DNA of 64,000 nucleotides from assembly GCA_029204225.1 (NCBI GenBank), contig CM055100.1:56213628-56277627 (forward strand). The letters are read 5' to 3'. Shown here one piece after another: positions 34,900 through 47,210 of this stretch (position 1 is the stretch's first letter; every line of letters starts with the position of its first letter). The translations under genes were made by a program, and so were the position numbers. Under the pieces are notes generated by a model that saw only the letters and a list, made by a program, of their open reading frames with translations, was not told the origin of the DNA and did no database searches. Source of the DNA: Diphasiastrum complanatum. Its lineage: Eukaryota > Streptophyta > Lycopodiopsida > Lycopodiales > Lycopodiaceae.

Positions 34900-35220
34900 T
34901 TTTATGCATGGGTGAGGGGACCCATGTGGCAGACTACAACATGCCTGCATGGCAAACACAAGGAAGCCTATGTCATGCCTATATGACCTGCCACGCAAGC
35001 CTATGATAGGCCTACATGGCTTGCCACATGGCAAGTGACAACAAGACTGCATGGTTTGTCTCATGACATGCCTATGTGGCTTGCCACATGGCAACTTGCG
35101 AGCCCCATCTCTCTCTCTAGGTCCACTCAAGCCTACATGGTAGAGCTTGGGTGGCTTGCCACGCAAGCCTATATTAGAACTACGTTGTTTGCCATGTAGG
35201 CCTGCCATCAATTGTATATT
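34900..35220. repeat. Diverged short tandem repeats, GGCTTGCCACATGGCAAG type
   Basis: Many repeats of CCTA(C/T)(A/G)TGGCTTGCCAC and CATGGCAA, some as imperfect palindromes. Unit about 35-45 bp, too diverged for an exact period. Confidence 0.75.
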
Positions 35221-35800
35221 TTTCAACCCAGAGTAAAATCCGACTCTTTGTATATTTTCCAACCCAAAGTAAAATCCAACCCTTTATATATTTTCGACCC
35301 TTTGTACTGTCAACTCAGAATTTCTTCGAGGACTCAAATTTTTCCAAAGACTCGGATTTTTCTTCCAAAGACTCGGATTTTTCCAAAGGATCGAATTTTT
35401 TCAACCCAACGTTGAGCTTGGCAAAGAAGGTTTTCCGACCCTGGATCAGATCGGATTGAGGCGGATTTATTCTGACCCTTTGTATATTTTTGACCTTTTG
35501 GAATTCTTCTGACCTAGAGTACGACCCTTTGTATATTTTCGACCTTTTGTACTATCAACCTAGAATTTTTTCAAAGGCTCAAATATTTCCAAAGACTCGA
35601 ATTTTTCTGATAAATCGAATTTTTCCAAAGACTCGAATTTTTGACCGACAGTATCGGATTTTAGAATGGGTCGAATTTTATACACTGGGTAGTAACATAG
35701 TATCAAAATATATACAAAGGGTCGAAAATTTATATTGGGTTGAAAATATGCACATGGGTCGGATTTATCAAATCCGATTCGACTCGATCTAGGGTCGAAC
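35221..35800. repeat. Diverged short tandem repeats, TTTGTATATTTTCGACC and GACTCGAATTTTTCCAAA types
   Basis: At least six copies of GACTC(A/G)(A/G)ATTTTT(C/T) and about six of (C/T)TTTGTATATTTT(C/T)(C/G)A(A/C)CC, on both strands (reverse form TATACAAAGGGTCGAAAAT near 35,710). Likely a decayed satellite or TE end. Confidence 0.75.
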
Positions 35801-36747
35801 ACGCCCGGATGATTTCTGGCTCGATCCGATCCGATCCAGGGTCAAAAAATTTCTTTATGACAAGGATGACATTGGGTCTAAAAAAATCCGACACTGGATT
35901 TTTCGACCTTCTTAAAAACTCAAGCCTTCTTTTTCTGGGTTTTGTACAACTTTTAGGATGCTCATTATTGAGGCTGAGCATCGAATTCCAACAAAACAGA
36001 CATGCATGAATAACATATTCACTTTGAATTGTGGGCCGCCCGTTAACAGACATTTGCAAACACAGATCGCCTATATCGCCCGTCAACTTTTTATCAAGAT
36101 ACTCCTTGTGCTATTGTTGAACATGGTTAAATTTTGACCCCTACTATGGCCGAGATGTATGAGATATGTTACATATTCAAGATGTGAGATGTGCGAGATT
36201 GGCCACCATCCAAATCATCGGCTGTCACCCAAATCGTTGGCGGCCACCTAAATCCACATCATATTTGTACGTTCATTGGCTGCCACCCAAAATTTTGGTT
36301 GTTTGTCACTGACAACTTTTGGCCCAAACCATCGGTCGTGACCCAAATTATTGGTCGTCGGTCCATTGTCCATTGTCTGCCTTCAATCATCAATCGTCCG
36401 CTCTGAGCATCATCCACACGTCTCGACCACAAGCTGTCACATAGATCGTCGGCGTCAACGACGGGCACTCTTTACTAGTGTATATATATATATGTGATTA
36501 TATATTATATATAAAAGAAAAAGAAAAAAAAACACTTGTCCAAATGGCTTGCCAAGTTGGCGGCGCCTACATAGCTTTGCTTTAACTTTTTATTCTTTTA
36601 CTATATTTTAAATTTTATTATTTTTTATTATTCTAGAAAAAAAAACATTCGCCCGAAGGCGAACATTTTGGTGATGCTGACTTATTCCCCTGACATTTCT
36701 TTCCTCCCCTTGTCCTTTGACCCTCCCTCCCTCCTCATCGCGCCTCT

Positions 36748-36790
<43 letters not shown>

Positions 36791-38570
36791 GGACTCTGTT
36801 CAATGCATATATTACTTCATTACACCTTCATATTATTTTCTTACAAATTACTACTTGAGATGGCTTCGTTACCAATAAACAGGTAAGCCATGAGGGGCCT
36901 TCTTGGTTTTTGGAAAGGCTTGTTCTACAAGCTATCCATAGAACGATAGGATCATGACACCTAGCAGGAGCACAATCTAAGGATGGTTAGAAAACCCTAT
37001 TTTCCACCATAGAAAGCTGAAAAAAAATTGAGTGGTAATAAATTTTGCTCTCTCTGTTTTGCCTTTGTCCTCTTCGTCTCTCTCACACTAATTCTTCATT
37101 CTACTACATAACGCCCTACACATGCTCCACTCTACTATACAATGCCCTACATGTGTGGAAAATTCTATGTGTGGCTCTCCTTACAGCCCATCGGGAGATA
37201 CCAACTTTCTCACGTCGTTGGAAGCAAACGTGCTACATTTTTCAGGTATAAACTCATCCTGCAGGGTCGTGATCTGCCTACGGGTAGTAGGCAATTGTAA
37301 CTATGATACTCTTCACTTTTTGTGGCAATATAAATGTTCTTTTACAGCTTTGAGGTACAATATATTTGTAGTTGATGATCACCCACTATATGTAATCAAT
37401 GAGATAGCACATAAACTGTTGGTTGGGCACGATTCACATCCATTAATAGTGTGCTGGATAGCGACCTATTCAAAGGTATCCACACTACCTTAGTTGTATA
37501 AAAATTCCGACTTTGTGGAGCGCACTTCCAAGTAGGAAGAGATGTGATCTATTGTTGTTTTCCAATGATTTGTTAATTGCATTTCTTTCCATAATATAAA
37601 AATAAACTATGCATGTATCTTCTAGGATTACTACATGGGAAAACTTACTTGTAAGGATGAATAGAAACAAATGGAAGTCATTTCTACTATTTTGTTTTAG
37701 ACTAGATTACCTTAGAATAGTACTTGGTGAACTTTCGGAATGTTATAAGTAAAGGTGTCTCTTTTCTCCATTAAGATATGTGAAGGAAGAACTTGCAGGT
37801 TTTTGCATTATGTGCAAATGGTATATAGATGTCCTTTGACGATTTTTTTTTAATGAACTAAGGTTGATAGACAGGAAATACTACTAAGCGAGGGATGGCT
37901 AATACTCAAGATATAGCTTCACCACGAATTCATGTATTATGCTTCGCATGTTCTTGCTTTCTTATGACGAAATGACATACGGTTGCTGTTTCGGTTGATA
38001 TACTTCCTAGGAACATTTCTTATAAACGAGTAAGTAGCTTCGAAAGAGCTTTTGGTTAAACAAATGAAATATAAAGATAACTTACTTGAAGGATGCATGA
38101 ATATAGGGTATTCATTTACTTGTTGGAGCCAAAATCAATATTTTTATATCAAAGTGTATATAGTAATATATCTTCGACTATCAATATCTTGATAAATCTT
38201 GGGATAGCCAAAACGAAGATGAATTATTCAGTTACCAACACAATAACGACATATTTGAACATCATAGTGATGTAAATATTACTAGGATGTGGCCAAACAT
38301 GGAGGACACGTTCTTTGACTTGGAGGTAAGCTTGGGATGTGTTTAAAGAGCAATTCAAGACTTCAAATCAGTTACAAGCTAAGATTCACTAGCTATGCTA
38401 GAAAGCAGAACTTTGGCTATAAAGCATGAAAGAGAGAATATTCAATGAGACTAAAGAAGAGCAATCATCATCAATCGAATAAAAGACTACAATGTTGCCC
38501 TTTATATACCTTGTCGATGAACCCAAAGTATGAATTCAAAAGTAGAGGGAGGCATAAGATTTGGAGAGAA
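35801..38570. other. Unassigned intergenic sequence
   Basis: No coding sequence recognised. Features seen: repeated 'CGTCGG/ATCGTCGG' words at 36,200-36,460, a short AT repeat at 36,480-36,495, and a (TC)19 tract at 36751-36788. Confidence 0.5.
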
Positions 38571-38579
38571 AATAGTGCA

Positions 38580-38990
38580 CCCCCCAATAGGAAGACCCCC
38601 CTTAATCAGATAATCTGATGAATTGCAAATTAGCTCTCTCTCCGATGGACCCAGGAAACAAGATGTCGAAGGACCAATTTTCTCAGATGATCGAAGAGAA
38701 GGAGTAGATAAGTGAGTATCTTTATCATTCGATAATAGGATCTCTTATGTACTCAATGATATGTACCAAACCAATATATAGCTTTTGTAGTCAGTTCCTT
38801 AAGCCAATTCATGAGTAATCCTGGTATTACACATTTGAAGGCTCTTATCAGAGTTTTGAGATACACCGCCAAGAGAAGCACCTGCGTGTTCTATCAAGAT
38901 TGTTCCAGACAAGCTAGACTCTACTGGCCAAAGATCATGACATGATTATTGAGAAGACTATAACATACATCAAAAAAAGAAGTAGAGGCT
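38580..38990 (+). pseudogene. Copia RT/RNase H boundary fragment
   Basis: Broken frames give MDPGNKMSKDQF, EYLYHSIIGSLMYSMICTKP and a WYYTFEGSYQSFEIHRQEKH-like piece, the region between RT and RNase H of the copia F/G family (MDPG..LSKDQ.PQ.., GYLMYATVYTRPN). Several stops. Confidence 0.65.
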
Positions 38991-39468
38991 CATGGGCACT
39001 ATGATGACAAGAATGAGTCAGATCAAGCTCTCTACGACAACAAAGAGCGACTGAAGAAGAAGTCTCAGTATCCTCCTCTCAATTATGTACCAAATTTATC
39101 TACGAATCTGTTCTCTATAAGCAGAATCACAAATCTAGGACATAGAGTAGAATTCGAATGTGATCAATGCAAAGTAGTTGATAGGACAAGCAAGATCCTA
39201 GCACTCGGAAAGAGGCATGGATACTTGTATAAATTAAGTCATTGCTTTTCTGTCAGAGAAATATGCTCAGTACTTCTATTCATGCAAATAAACGTTTACT
39301 TTGGCATTATAGACTTGGTCATTTGAATCATGTTGATGTACAACTAATGTCTAGACAATCTATTGTTCTTGATGTCGACTATCCTCACGATAAAGTCGAG
39401 TTACCTGTCTAGTTGGTATACAGACTAGGAAACTACTTAAATCAAGCCATCAACATACTGCAAAAAGA

Positions 39469-40647
39469 TTGCTAGATGTTGTATATTCAGACAGTTGTGG
39501 CCCGATGAAAAATCCTTTGCTGAAGGATGCCAACTATTTTATAACTTTTATTGATGAATTCTCCAGAAGGACTATGGTGTATTTTATAAAGAAGAAATCA
39601 GAAGCCTTCAACTGCCACACATTCAACAAGGATTCAAACCAAGCACTGCTGATTGCAATGTCTATTCCAAATCAGTGCGGCAATCCTTCATTATCATCAC
39701 CTTATACGTGGATGATACATTTCTCTTCAGCAACAATACCAATTTGGTCAAGAATTCTAAGCAGATGCCGTTTTCAGAGTAAAAACATGACTGATCTGGA
39801 CGAAGCTTACGTCTATCTGGGAGTTCAGATCCACATAGACAGAGCGAGACGACTGATTTACATCACTCAACAAAGATATCTTCACAATGTTCTTAACAGA
39901 TACAATCTAATGAATTGTAAACTAGCTCACTCACCGATGGATCCAGGCTTGCACTTGTCGAAGGACCAATGTCCCCAGACCAAGCAAGAAGAGGAGCAGA
40001 TGAGAGAGTATCATTATCGATCGATCTCCTTTGCAGTAAGCTCACTCAGCCAATATATGGCTATTCCTGGAATTACCCATTGGAAGGTTCTCGTACGAGT
40101 CATGAGATATATTCGAGCTACCATGGACCAATGCATCTGCTATGGAGATGTCAACAACGACAATCTTCATCAGCTCAGTGGATATTCTAATGCAAGCTGG
40201 GGAGGAGATGTAGACGATCGTAAGTCCACATCTGGATTTACATTCTTCTTCAACGACGGTCCTATCTCATGGAACAGTTGTAAGCAAACCTCTATTGCAC
40301 TTTCTTCTACAAAAGCAGAATAAATTGCTGCTTCTCAATCTATTAAGGAAGCGTTTTGGTTGAGAAATTTACTGTCATACGTTAATCTGCATCAGTACAA
40401 CTCTACAATTTTATGCTGTGATAATCAGAGTGCTATTGCCATATCGGCCAACCGTAGATTTCACTCTAGGAGTAAGCACATTGAAATCAGATATCACTAC
40501 ATCAGGGGCAAGGTTCTCAACAAAGATGTAAGCTTAACGTACTGCAGAACGCAAGACATGGTTACAGACATATTCATGAAAGCACTCAGTGTTAATGCAC
40601 ACAACAGATTTTGTGCATTGCTAGTCCGAAGATCAAGGCATTTACGG
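39469..40647 (+). pseudogene. Copia F integrase-RT-RNase H fusion frame
   Basis: One frame of 284 codons joins integrase (LDVVYSDSCGP, FITFIDEFSRRTMVYFIKKK) to RT (LDEAYVYLGVQIHIDRARRL) because integrase 3' and RT 5' parts are deleted. Between ~39,610 and 39,780 the true RT frame is shifted: LYVDDTFLFSNN (39,702-39,737) is read out of frame, so two compensating frameshifts exist. Then SGYSNASWGGDVDDRKSTSG, CKQTSIALSSTKAE, a TAA at 40,321, and STILCCDNQSAIAISANRRF, SRSKHIEIRYHYIRGKVL, MVTDIFMKALS. Confidence 0.85.
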
Positions 40648-40665
40648 ATCCAGATCAAGGAGGGG

Positions 40666-41865
40666 TGTTGGATTTATCTCCTCTACTCTCCTAAATCCCA
40701 TTTTAATCTACCTCCATTCATGCTGCATTTTTTACTCGCGTTGTCACGCAGTCTGCATATTTATATGTAAACTCTCACAAGCAAAGAACAGACAAAACAA
40801 TCTCAACACTGTGTTTTTACACATATTTTGTAACAGGCGAAAAAGACGACACTACCTTACAAATGCTGAAGGTGCCCTAGGAAGCAAAAGACACCCTATA
40901 AATCAAATCCTAAGGTATTTGGTCAGAGTGATGCATTTTTCGCATCTTCACCAACGTTCACTTCAGCAAAGGCTGACGTTGCACCCTTTTCACGCTCTCC
41001 CAATGCAACTACGCTAACAAACTTGACAACAACTACAGCCACCCACGATCTCCTACAAACAGCACATCCACTTTGTACTTTCTTCATCTGCACACCTGTA
41101 ACATTGTGTATATATATTGAATACCATTTGCGTATTTAGATTGATCAATTGATTGATTGTTGATCAAGAGATTGAAGATCAAGTGTGTATAAATTTAGCA
41201 TCAGCAGCTTATCAGAGATAGACGAAGTAGATGCCTTGTGCATTGATTCTTTAATTGTCAATAACAGGTTTATTCCTCTTACAGATTGATTAGCCTTGTA
41301 GAGCATGTGGGTTTGTCTGCTATTGTCTTGTGCTCTACCGTATTATTGACATGTATATTTGATATACTTAATCTGATAACAACTCTTTGTTCTGCATTCA
41401 GATTTGTGTCAATATTGCTATGCTTATTCTTTATTTTGTCCGACTTTCTAGTTGCTCAATTTGGTAATCAGTTCTTAGTGAGTTAATATTAGTCTAGCCG
41501 TAGACGGCTAATATTAAGTCTTGCCTTTCGCGAATCATTCGCGACTGATTATCAGTCTAGCTCTTCACAAATGCGACAAATAATTTGTCTAGCTGTTCAC
41601 GACAAATTATTCTTCTGGTGTTTTATTAACGTTTGGCTACGTAATCAAAACGGCCGTGATTTCTCTCACTAATGCCCTATTCATTTTTGATAGGCATAGT
41701 CATGCTTAGGGAAAGAATCATATAGCTCATTCCGCTGCGCATGAACACTTTTCGTTCGAGTTCGTTTCTCATTCGAGTTTTGTCTCTTTTTCGTGTTCAT
41801 TTTCTTTTCGAGCTATTTTCATTTCTCACACACGACATACGCTCTTTCTCCATCACATCTGTTTC
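40666..41865 (+). repeat. Copia F 3' LTR (end uncertain)
   Basis: Begins TGTTGGATTTATCTCC after a purine tract AGGAGGGG. It includes short fold-backs (GCGAATCATTCGCGA; GTCTAGCTGTTCACGACAAA). TTTGGCTACGTAATCA at 41,632 occurs in reverse complement at 42,669-42,684, which shows the H LTR is the same family. No CA end could be placed. Confidence 0.6.
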
Positions 41866-42255
41866 AAGAGATTCTTAAACTGGTTAATGTGACTCTGAAG
41901 TGAATCACCAACAAACATTTTGAATGTGAAGAATTTCTTTCGTAGATGTAACTTAGTAGTTATGTCCCTCACGTCATATAGTGAGTTCAAAATGTCCCAA
42001 ACATCTTTTGACGTTTTAGCTTCAACTATGAGTTCAATCTGTGTATCTGATATATTGAGGATAATAAGCGTGAAAGCTTTATCGTCCTTCGATTTCCACT
42101 TTGAGTCGTCGTCTACAGGTTTTACTTCTGTACTTGTAACAACATCTCATAATTCGCTAGCGATTAGCAAGCTCTTCATCTTAAATTTCCACAAATAATA
42201 ATTGGATCCATTCAGTTTGTCTGTGATAAAACCGGCTTTACTTTGAGAATCCATC
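41866..42255 (-). pseudogene. Copia gag (element H), minus strand
   Basis: Minus strand: SQSKAGFITDKLNGSNYYLW, KFKMKSLLIASEL, a stop, DVVTSTEVKPVDDDSKWKSK, DDKAFTLIILNISDTQIELI, EAKTSKDVWDILNSLYDVRD, LHLRKKFFTFKMFVGDSLQS. Typical copia gag (LNGSNYYLWKF...), one stop in the first third. Confidence 0.82.
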
Positions 42256-42405
42256 TGAAACTTAGTCTGTCAATTATATTGATGACGCTAAGATGTGGTA
42301 ATGCCAACAATAGGAAATCAATTGTCTGATCCTAAAAGGTTGAAAAGAACTGAAGAGTATGATATCAATTTGATATCGTGAAAGATATCAAGTATTAGAG
42401 CTTTC

Positions 42406-42900
42406 GCTCTGATACCATGTTGGAATCAGATAAAGAAATAGTGAAATTGCTCTGATACCATCTCGGAAAGTGAAGATAGGTCTAGCTCGAAAAGAAACGA
42501 ATGAAAATAATTCGTGTGTTTAAAAAGAAAACTTTTCCTGCATGGCAGAATAAACTATCTTCCTCTTTCTCAATGCATGACTACACCTATCAATTTCAAA
42601 TAAGACAATAGTAATAGAAATCATGTTTGAACTTATAGTAACTAACTTTGAAATCGCCAGTACTACAGTGATTACGTAGCCAAACAATTAAGAATAAAAA
42701 ATTATCAGACAAATAATTAATTGTGAATTGTTCACGAATTAGTCACGAAGAATTCCAAAAACGCATACATTTTGAGACGAAAGCTGAATGCAATGAAGGA
42801 TAGTATTGATTCAGTATGAAAACGTAAATGAGTACAATAAGTTGCAGATCGAAAGCCGTGTACTCTATGCTATCTCTGAGCGGCTAAAATGAAAGTCTGA
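42406..42900 (-). mobile_element. Element H 5' LTR region with duplicated primer-binding site
   Basis: Minus strand: LTR sequence containing TTTGGCTACGTAATCA, then TGGTATCAGAGC at 42460-42449, 31 bases, TCCAACA, and a second TGGTATCAGAGC at 42417-42406, followed by the gag. Both are perfect initiator-Met PBS sequences. The outer LTR end is not located. Confidence 0.65.
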
Positions 42901-43050
42901 ATTAAGCGCAATGTTGATAAGCAGTGGCACAATAGCAATCTCTAAAACAACTCTAAGAAGTGAGCTAGAATGCTCATGAGGTGAGGAGAGGCAACAACAG
43001 CAACGAAGGAGGCCGGTGTAGAGGAGAGCTAGGGAGGGCGGGGAGCGAGC

Positions 43051-43290
<240 letters not shown>

Positions 43291-43336
43291 TGTGTCAATA
43301 CACGTGTCAATTGGGCTTGACACGTGTATTGACACA
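43291..43336. repeat. Perfect 20-bp inverted repeat with 6-base loop
   Basis: Arms TGTGTCAATACACGTGTCAA (43291-43310) and TTGACACGTGTATTGACACA (43317-43336), loop TTGGGC. Each arm has a CACGTG box. It lies three bases after the AG microsatellite. Confidence 0.97.
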
Positions 43337-43404
43337 TGTTGCAACGTGACAATGCATGGCCAGATGTGGGCCATACCCTCCGTCGAAGAGTGTCAGTATG
43401 GCTG

Positions 43405-43585
43405 ACAAAAAATTTAGACACGTGTCACGCAACATGTGTTGAAACATGCTGATGTGACAGATGTCGTGCACATACTGGCCGGTGGTGTGCTCACAAAAAA
43501 TTTAGACACGTGTCGCGCAACATGTGTTGAAACATGCTGATGTGGCAAGACAAATGTCGTGCACATACTGGCCAGTGGTGTGTAC
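43405..43585. repeat. Two ~90-bp tandem repeats
   Basis: Units from 43405 and 43493 share ACAAAAAATTTAGACACGTG, CGCAACATGTGTTGAAACAT, GCTGATGTG and ATGTCGTGCACATACTGGCC. They repeat the ACACGTGTC word of the nearby hairpin. Confidence 0.88.
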
Positions 43586-44080
43586 ACCGTCTCCGTGTCA
43601 AGTGCAAATTGGTGGACTAAAATTTTTTCAAAATTGTGGGAACATATTAACTACATGCATGATGCACACTATTGTATATTACATTTGATCAGCTATATAC
43701 AATTTACATTTGTGCAGATGAAAGGTACTGGAGATGGTGTGAGGCCGTTGTACTGTCTGGAGGAGATCGTGGGTTGCTGTTGTCATTGTTAAGTTAGTTT
43801 GCACAGTACATGAGCGAGCGTGAAATATGACATTTGGCTATGAAGGAGTGGCTTCAATCATTTTGCGAAAAATGTGAAAAAACCGAAGAAAACAAAGAAT
43901 ACAAAAAAGCTGAAGGTTCGTGAAAAATGATCAAACTGTCAGGACACTTCGAGTAAGTCGATATGTTGGGAAAGTCGAAAAAATACTGTCATCAACTTTT
44001 CTTGTATTTCTGAAGTCTGTGCGACAACACAAGTAATGTTGTAGCGATATAAATGGAAACAGACTAACATGGGAGATTTA
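43586..44080. other. Unassigned, partly LTR of copia G
   Basis: The minus strand from 44,105 down belongs to the copia G LTR for at least ~70 bases; where that LTR ends is not clear. No coding sequence recognised. Confidence 0.45.
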
Positions 44081-44159
44081 GGAGGAAGAGGAGATAAATC
44101 CAACACCCCCCCCCCCCAATATGGATCCGTGAATGCCTTCCCTTTAGACTAAGTAATGC

Positions 44160-46500
44160 ACAAAATTTGTTGTGTGCATTAATATTCAATGTCTTTGTAA
44201 ATACATCTGCAGCCATGTCATGTGTTTGACAATACGTTAAGCTTATCTCTTTGTCAAGAATCTTGCCCCTGACATAGTGATATCGGATCTCAATGTGCTT
44301 ACTCCCAGAGTGAAACCTCGGGTTGGCTGATAAGGCAATGGCACTTTAATTATCACATAATATGATTGTCGAGGTCTACTAATTCAAACTAATGTCTAAC
44401 AGTAAATTTCTCAACCAAAATGATTTTTTAACAGATTGAGAAGCAACAATATACTTTGCTTATGCAGATGAAAGAGCAATAGAGGTTTGCTTATGATTGT
44501 TCCAGGAAATAGGACCGTCGTTGAAGAAGAATGTAAATCCAGATGTGGACTTACGAATATCTACATCTCCTCCCTAACTTGCATCGGAATATCCACTGAG
44601 CCGATGAAGATTGTCATTGTCGACTTCTCCATAGCAGATGTATTGGTCCATAGTAGCTCGAATATACCTCATAACTCTTATGAGAGCCTTCCAATGGGTG
44701 ATGCCAGGATTAGCCATGAATTGGCTAAGTGAGCTAACTGCAAAAGAGATATTAGGTCTTGTGTAGACCGTTGCATACATGAGATATCCAAGTATCGATC
44801 GATAAGGATACTCTCTCATCTGCTCCTCTTCTTGCTTGGTCTGAGGATATTGGTCCTTCAACAGTCATAGGCCTGGATCCATCGGTGAGGAAGCTAATTT
44901 GCAATTAATCATATCATATCTGATAAAAATGTTGTGAAGATACTTTTTTGAGTAATATAGATCAGTCGTCTCACTCTATCTCTGTGGATTTGAATGTCTA
45001 GACAAAAGTGAGCTTCGCCCATATCGGTCATGTCGAACTCAAAAAACAACATCAGTTTAGCATCCTTCACCAGATTGGTACTGTTGTTGAAGTGTATTTG
45101 ATAAGGATGGTCGTACAGGTCCTGGATTAATATTAAATTGGCTCAGTTTGAACACTATGTGAAAAATGTCTGGCCTTGTATTATCTGCCAAGTACATCAA
45201 AGAACCAATCAACCTTATGTAAGGCTTATTGAGCATTGCTTCCTATTCTTCTCGATTTTTGGGACAGTCCTCGTTGGCTATAATTGCACCAAGCACTATT
45301 TGAGTATTTACTCCTTTGTAATCTGTCATTTGGAAATCATCGATAATTTTCTAAATGTACCTTGATTGGTGTAGATATAGTCTACCACTCTCAAGATTTT
45401 GTCAATCTGTAGTCCCAGGTAGCATTTTGCTTCTCCTAGGTCTTAAATTTCAAAGTGCTTGGAAATACCTTCTTTCACTTGTGTAATTAACTGATCACTT
45501 CTTGATAGGATCAGTGTGTCGTCTACATAGACACCGATGATGATGATTTCTCCATCTATGACTTTCACATAGACATTATAATCAGCCATTAGGGGTTGGA
45601 AACCCAAGGATCTGAGAGCGTGATCTTTTTTTTTGTACCATTGTCTGGTAGACTATTTCAGTCCATAGATGTTTTTATCCATCTTACAAGCATAATTAGC
45701 AATAATTTACATGTAAATCCTAGTGGTTGATCCATACAGAGCTCTTCTTTGAGATCCCCATGTAGGAACGCTGTCTTCTCATCTACAATGTGCATCTTCA
45801 GACTGTAGGCTACTACATATGCAATCAATAGACATATAGATGTATGCTTTGATTAAATGTAATCAACTCCATACTTCTGTGAGAAACCTTTTGCAACTAG
45901 CCTTGCCTTGTATCTTGACACCTTGCCGTCTGGTCCATACTTGTATTTGTAGATCCATTTGCACTTGACATGCTTCTTGTCGTCTGGTATGGGTTCAAGT
46001 GTCCACACCTTGTTCTGCTCCATGGAGTTCATTTCTTCTTCCATGACTTTTATCCACTTGTCATTGTCTGGACTATCAGCAGCTTCTTCATAAGCCTGTG
46101 GTTCACCATCAAAGCCACAAAATTCTTCTGTTGTAGAGGCTAAGCTGTTTGCTCCATATCTGACCGGTGTTTTTCTTTCTCTTGCGGACCTTCTCAGATA
46201 TGGTGTAGGTACCTCGATTGCTTTGCGTTTGTCCTTTTGGTTGTCTGCAGAACCATTGTGCGTTGCAAGCATTCTAGGTACAGGCTACATCTCGATCTGT
46301 TCGTTGTCTCAACTATCACTCTATTCATTTGGCATATGAACATCTTGATCCAAGTGTTCATGGTCTGCTCCCTCTGTATGTGTGGGCAGGTCATAGTACT
46401 TCTTGCTAAGAATTTCATAGCAACTGGATCCATTGATGTTGCTTCGTCAAATTTCACATCTCTGACAGTTTTGATTTCCTTGGTCTTGGGCATGTAAATC
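44160..46500 (-). pseudogene. Copia G linker, reverse transcriptase and RNase H
   Basis: SARERKTPVRYG, WIKVMEEEMNSMEQNKVWTL, CKWIYKYKYGPDGKVSRYKA, RLVAKGFSQKYGVDYI, degenerate sequence to YVDDTLILSRSDQLI (YVDD at 45529-45518), KDQYPQTKQEEEQMREYPYR, LGYLMYATVYTRPNISFAVS, GEVDNDNLHRLSGYSDASW, TSIALSSA, IEIRYHYVRGKILDKEISLT, MAADVFTKTLNINAHNKFCA. Several stops between 45,850 and 44,860. Confidence 0.85.
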
Positions 46501-46544
46501 CTATACGAGGAATGTACATCATAGCCTACAAGGAAACTTGCTCT

Positions 46545-47210
46545 ACTTTTTCATCTAACTTCTTCCTTCTCTAATCTGGTATGTGTGCATATGTTGCACA
46601 CCCAAAGATGCGAACATGAGTCAGACTTGGCTTGTTGCCACCATACTTCATGTGGAGTGGTATAGGGAATGCCGGATTTCCTTGTCTTGTTCTGTAGGTA
46701 ATTGGCTGTAGCTACTCCCTTAGCCCGTAGCCATTTTGATGCCTTTGAATAGGCCATCATGCATCTTGCATCTTCCATGAGAGTCCAATATTTTTTCTCT
46801 GCAACACCATTATGTTGTGGTGTACATTGTTGTCTTCAAATGAAGGATGTCTCGGTTGGTACAAAATTATGCAAACCATTTGGAGACGTACTCACCACCT
46901 CTGTTTGTCCTTAGTTGTTTGACTTTCTTGTCAGTCCACTTCTTAGCCCAATTTACAAACTCTATAAATTTATCCAATGCTTCTGACTTGTTATGAACAG
47001 CTGCAAATTTGCTGAAGTCATCAATGAAGATTATGTAATATCTTGAACCTCCCAAAGAGACTACATCAAAAGGTCCACAGATGTCTGAGTGTACTAACTC
47101 CAGGAGTTCTTTAGTCCTGAATGAGTCCTTGCTAAAAGGTGTAAGTGACATTTTGCCTTTGTTGCATGCTGTTGGATTATTCTCCTTCTTACCAATCGTC
47201 TAGTCGGTTA
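46545..47210 (-). pseudogene. Copia G integrase
   Basis: LLELVHSDICGPFDVVSLGG (first Asp), YYIIFIDDFSKFAAVHNKSE, VKQLRTNRGGEYVSKWFA (second Asp changed: RTN for RTD), a break, then MEDARCMMAYSKASKWLRAK, TANYLQNKTRKSGIPYTTPH, VWWQQAKSDSCSHLWVCNIC. The Asp-to-Asn change would remove a catalytic residue. Confidence 0.82.

Larger units (their letters stand above)
39090..41865 (+). mobile_element. Copia F: protease end, pre-integrase, integrase start, RT/RNase H, 3' LTR
   Basis: From VPNLSTNLFSISRITNLGHR (end of protease) through LALGKRHGYLYKL, LDVVYSDSCGPMKNPLLKDA (integrase first Asp), then a deletion to the RT catalytic region, RNase H, and an LTR starting TGTTGGATTTATCTCC at 40666. The LTR seems to run to ~41,865, where a minus-strand gag of the same family (H) begins. 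The 5' LTR, gag and most of integrase are absent. Confidence 0.8.
44081..47210 (-). mobile_element. Copia G: integrase, RT, RNase H and LTR start, minus strand
   Basis: Same family as copia F but in the opposite orientation. Integrase (47,210-46,545), linker and RT (46,500-44,860), RNase H (44,860-44,160), purine tract (G12 on the minus strand) and LTR start TGTTGGATTTATCTCC at 44105. Stops and frameshifts throughout, but nearly all of pol is present, unlike F. Gag and protease are missing at the 47.2-kb end. Confidence 0.85.

Noticed and set aside
34900-35800. CRISPR-like array
   Set aside because: Repeats are diverged and lack fixed spacers; this is a eukaryotic nuclear window.
37122-37493. 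123-codon plus-strand frame
   Set aside because: No recognisable motif; residue composition is not that of a known family; neighbouring sequence is TE debris.
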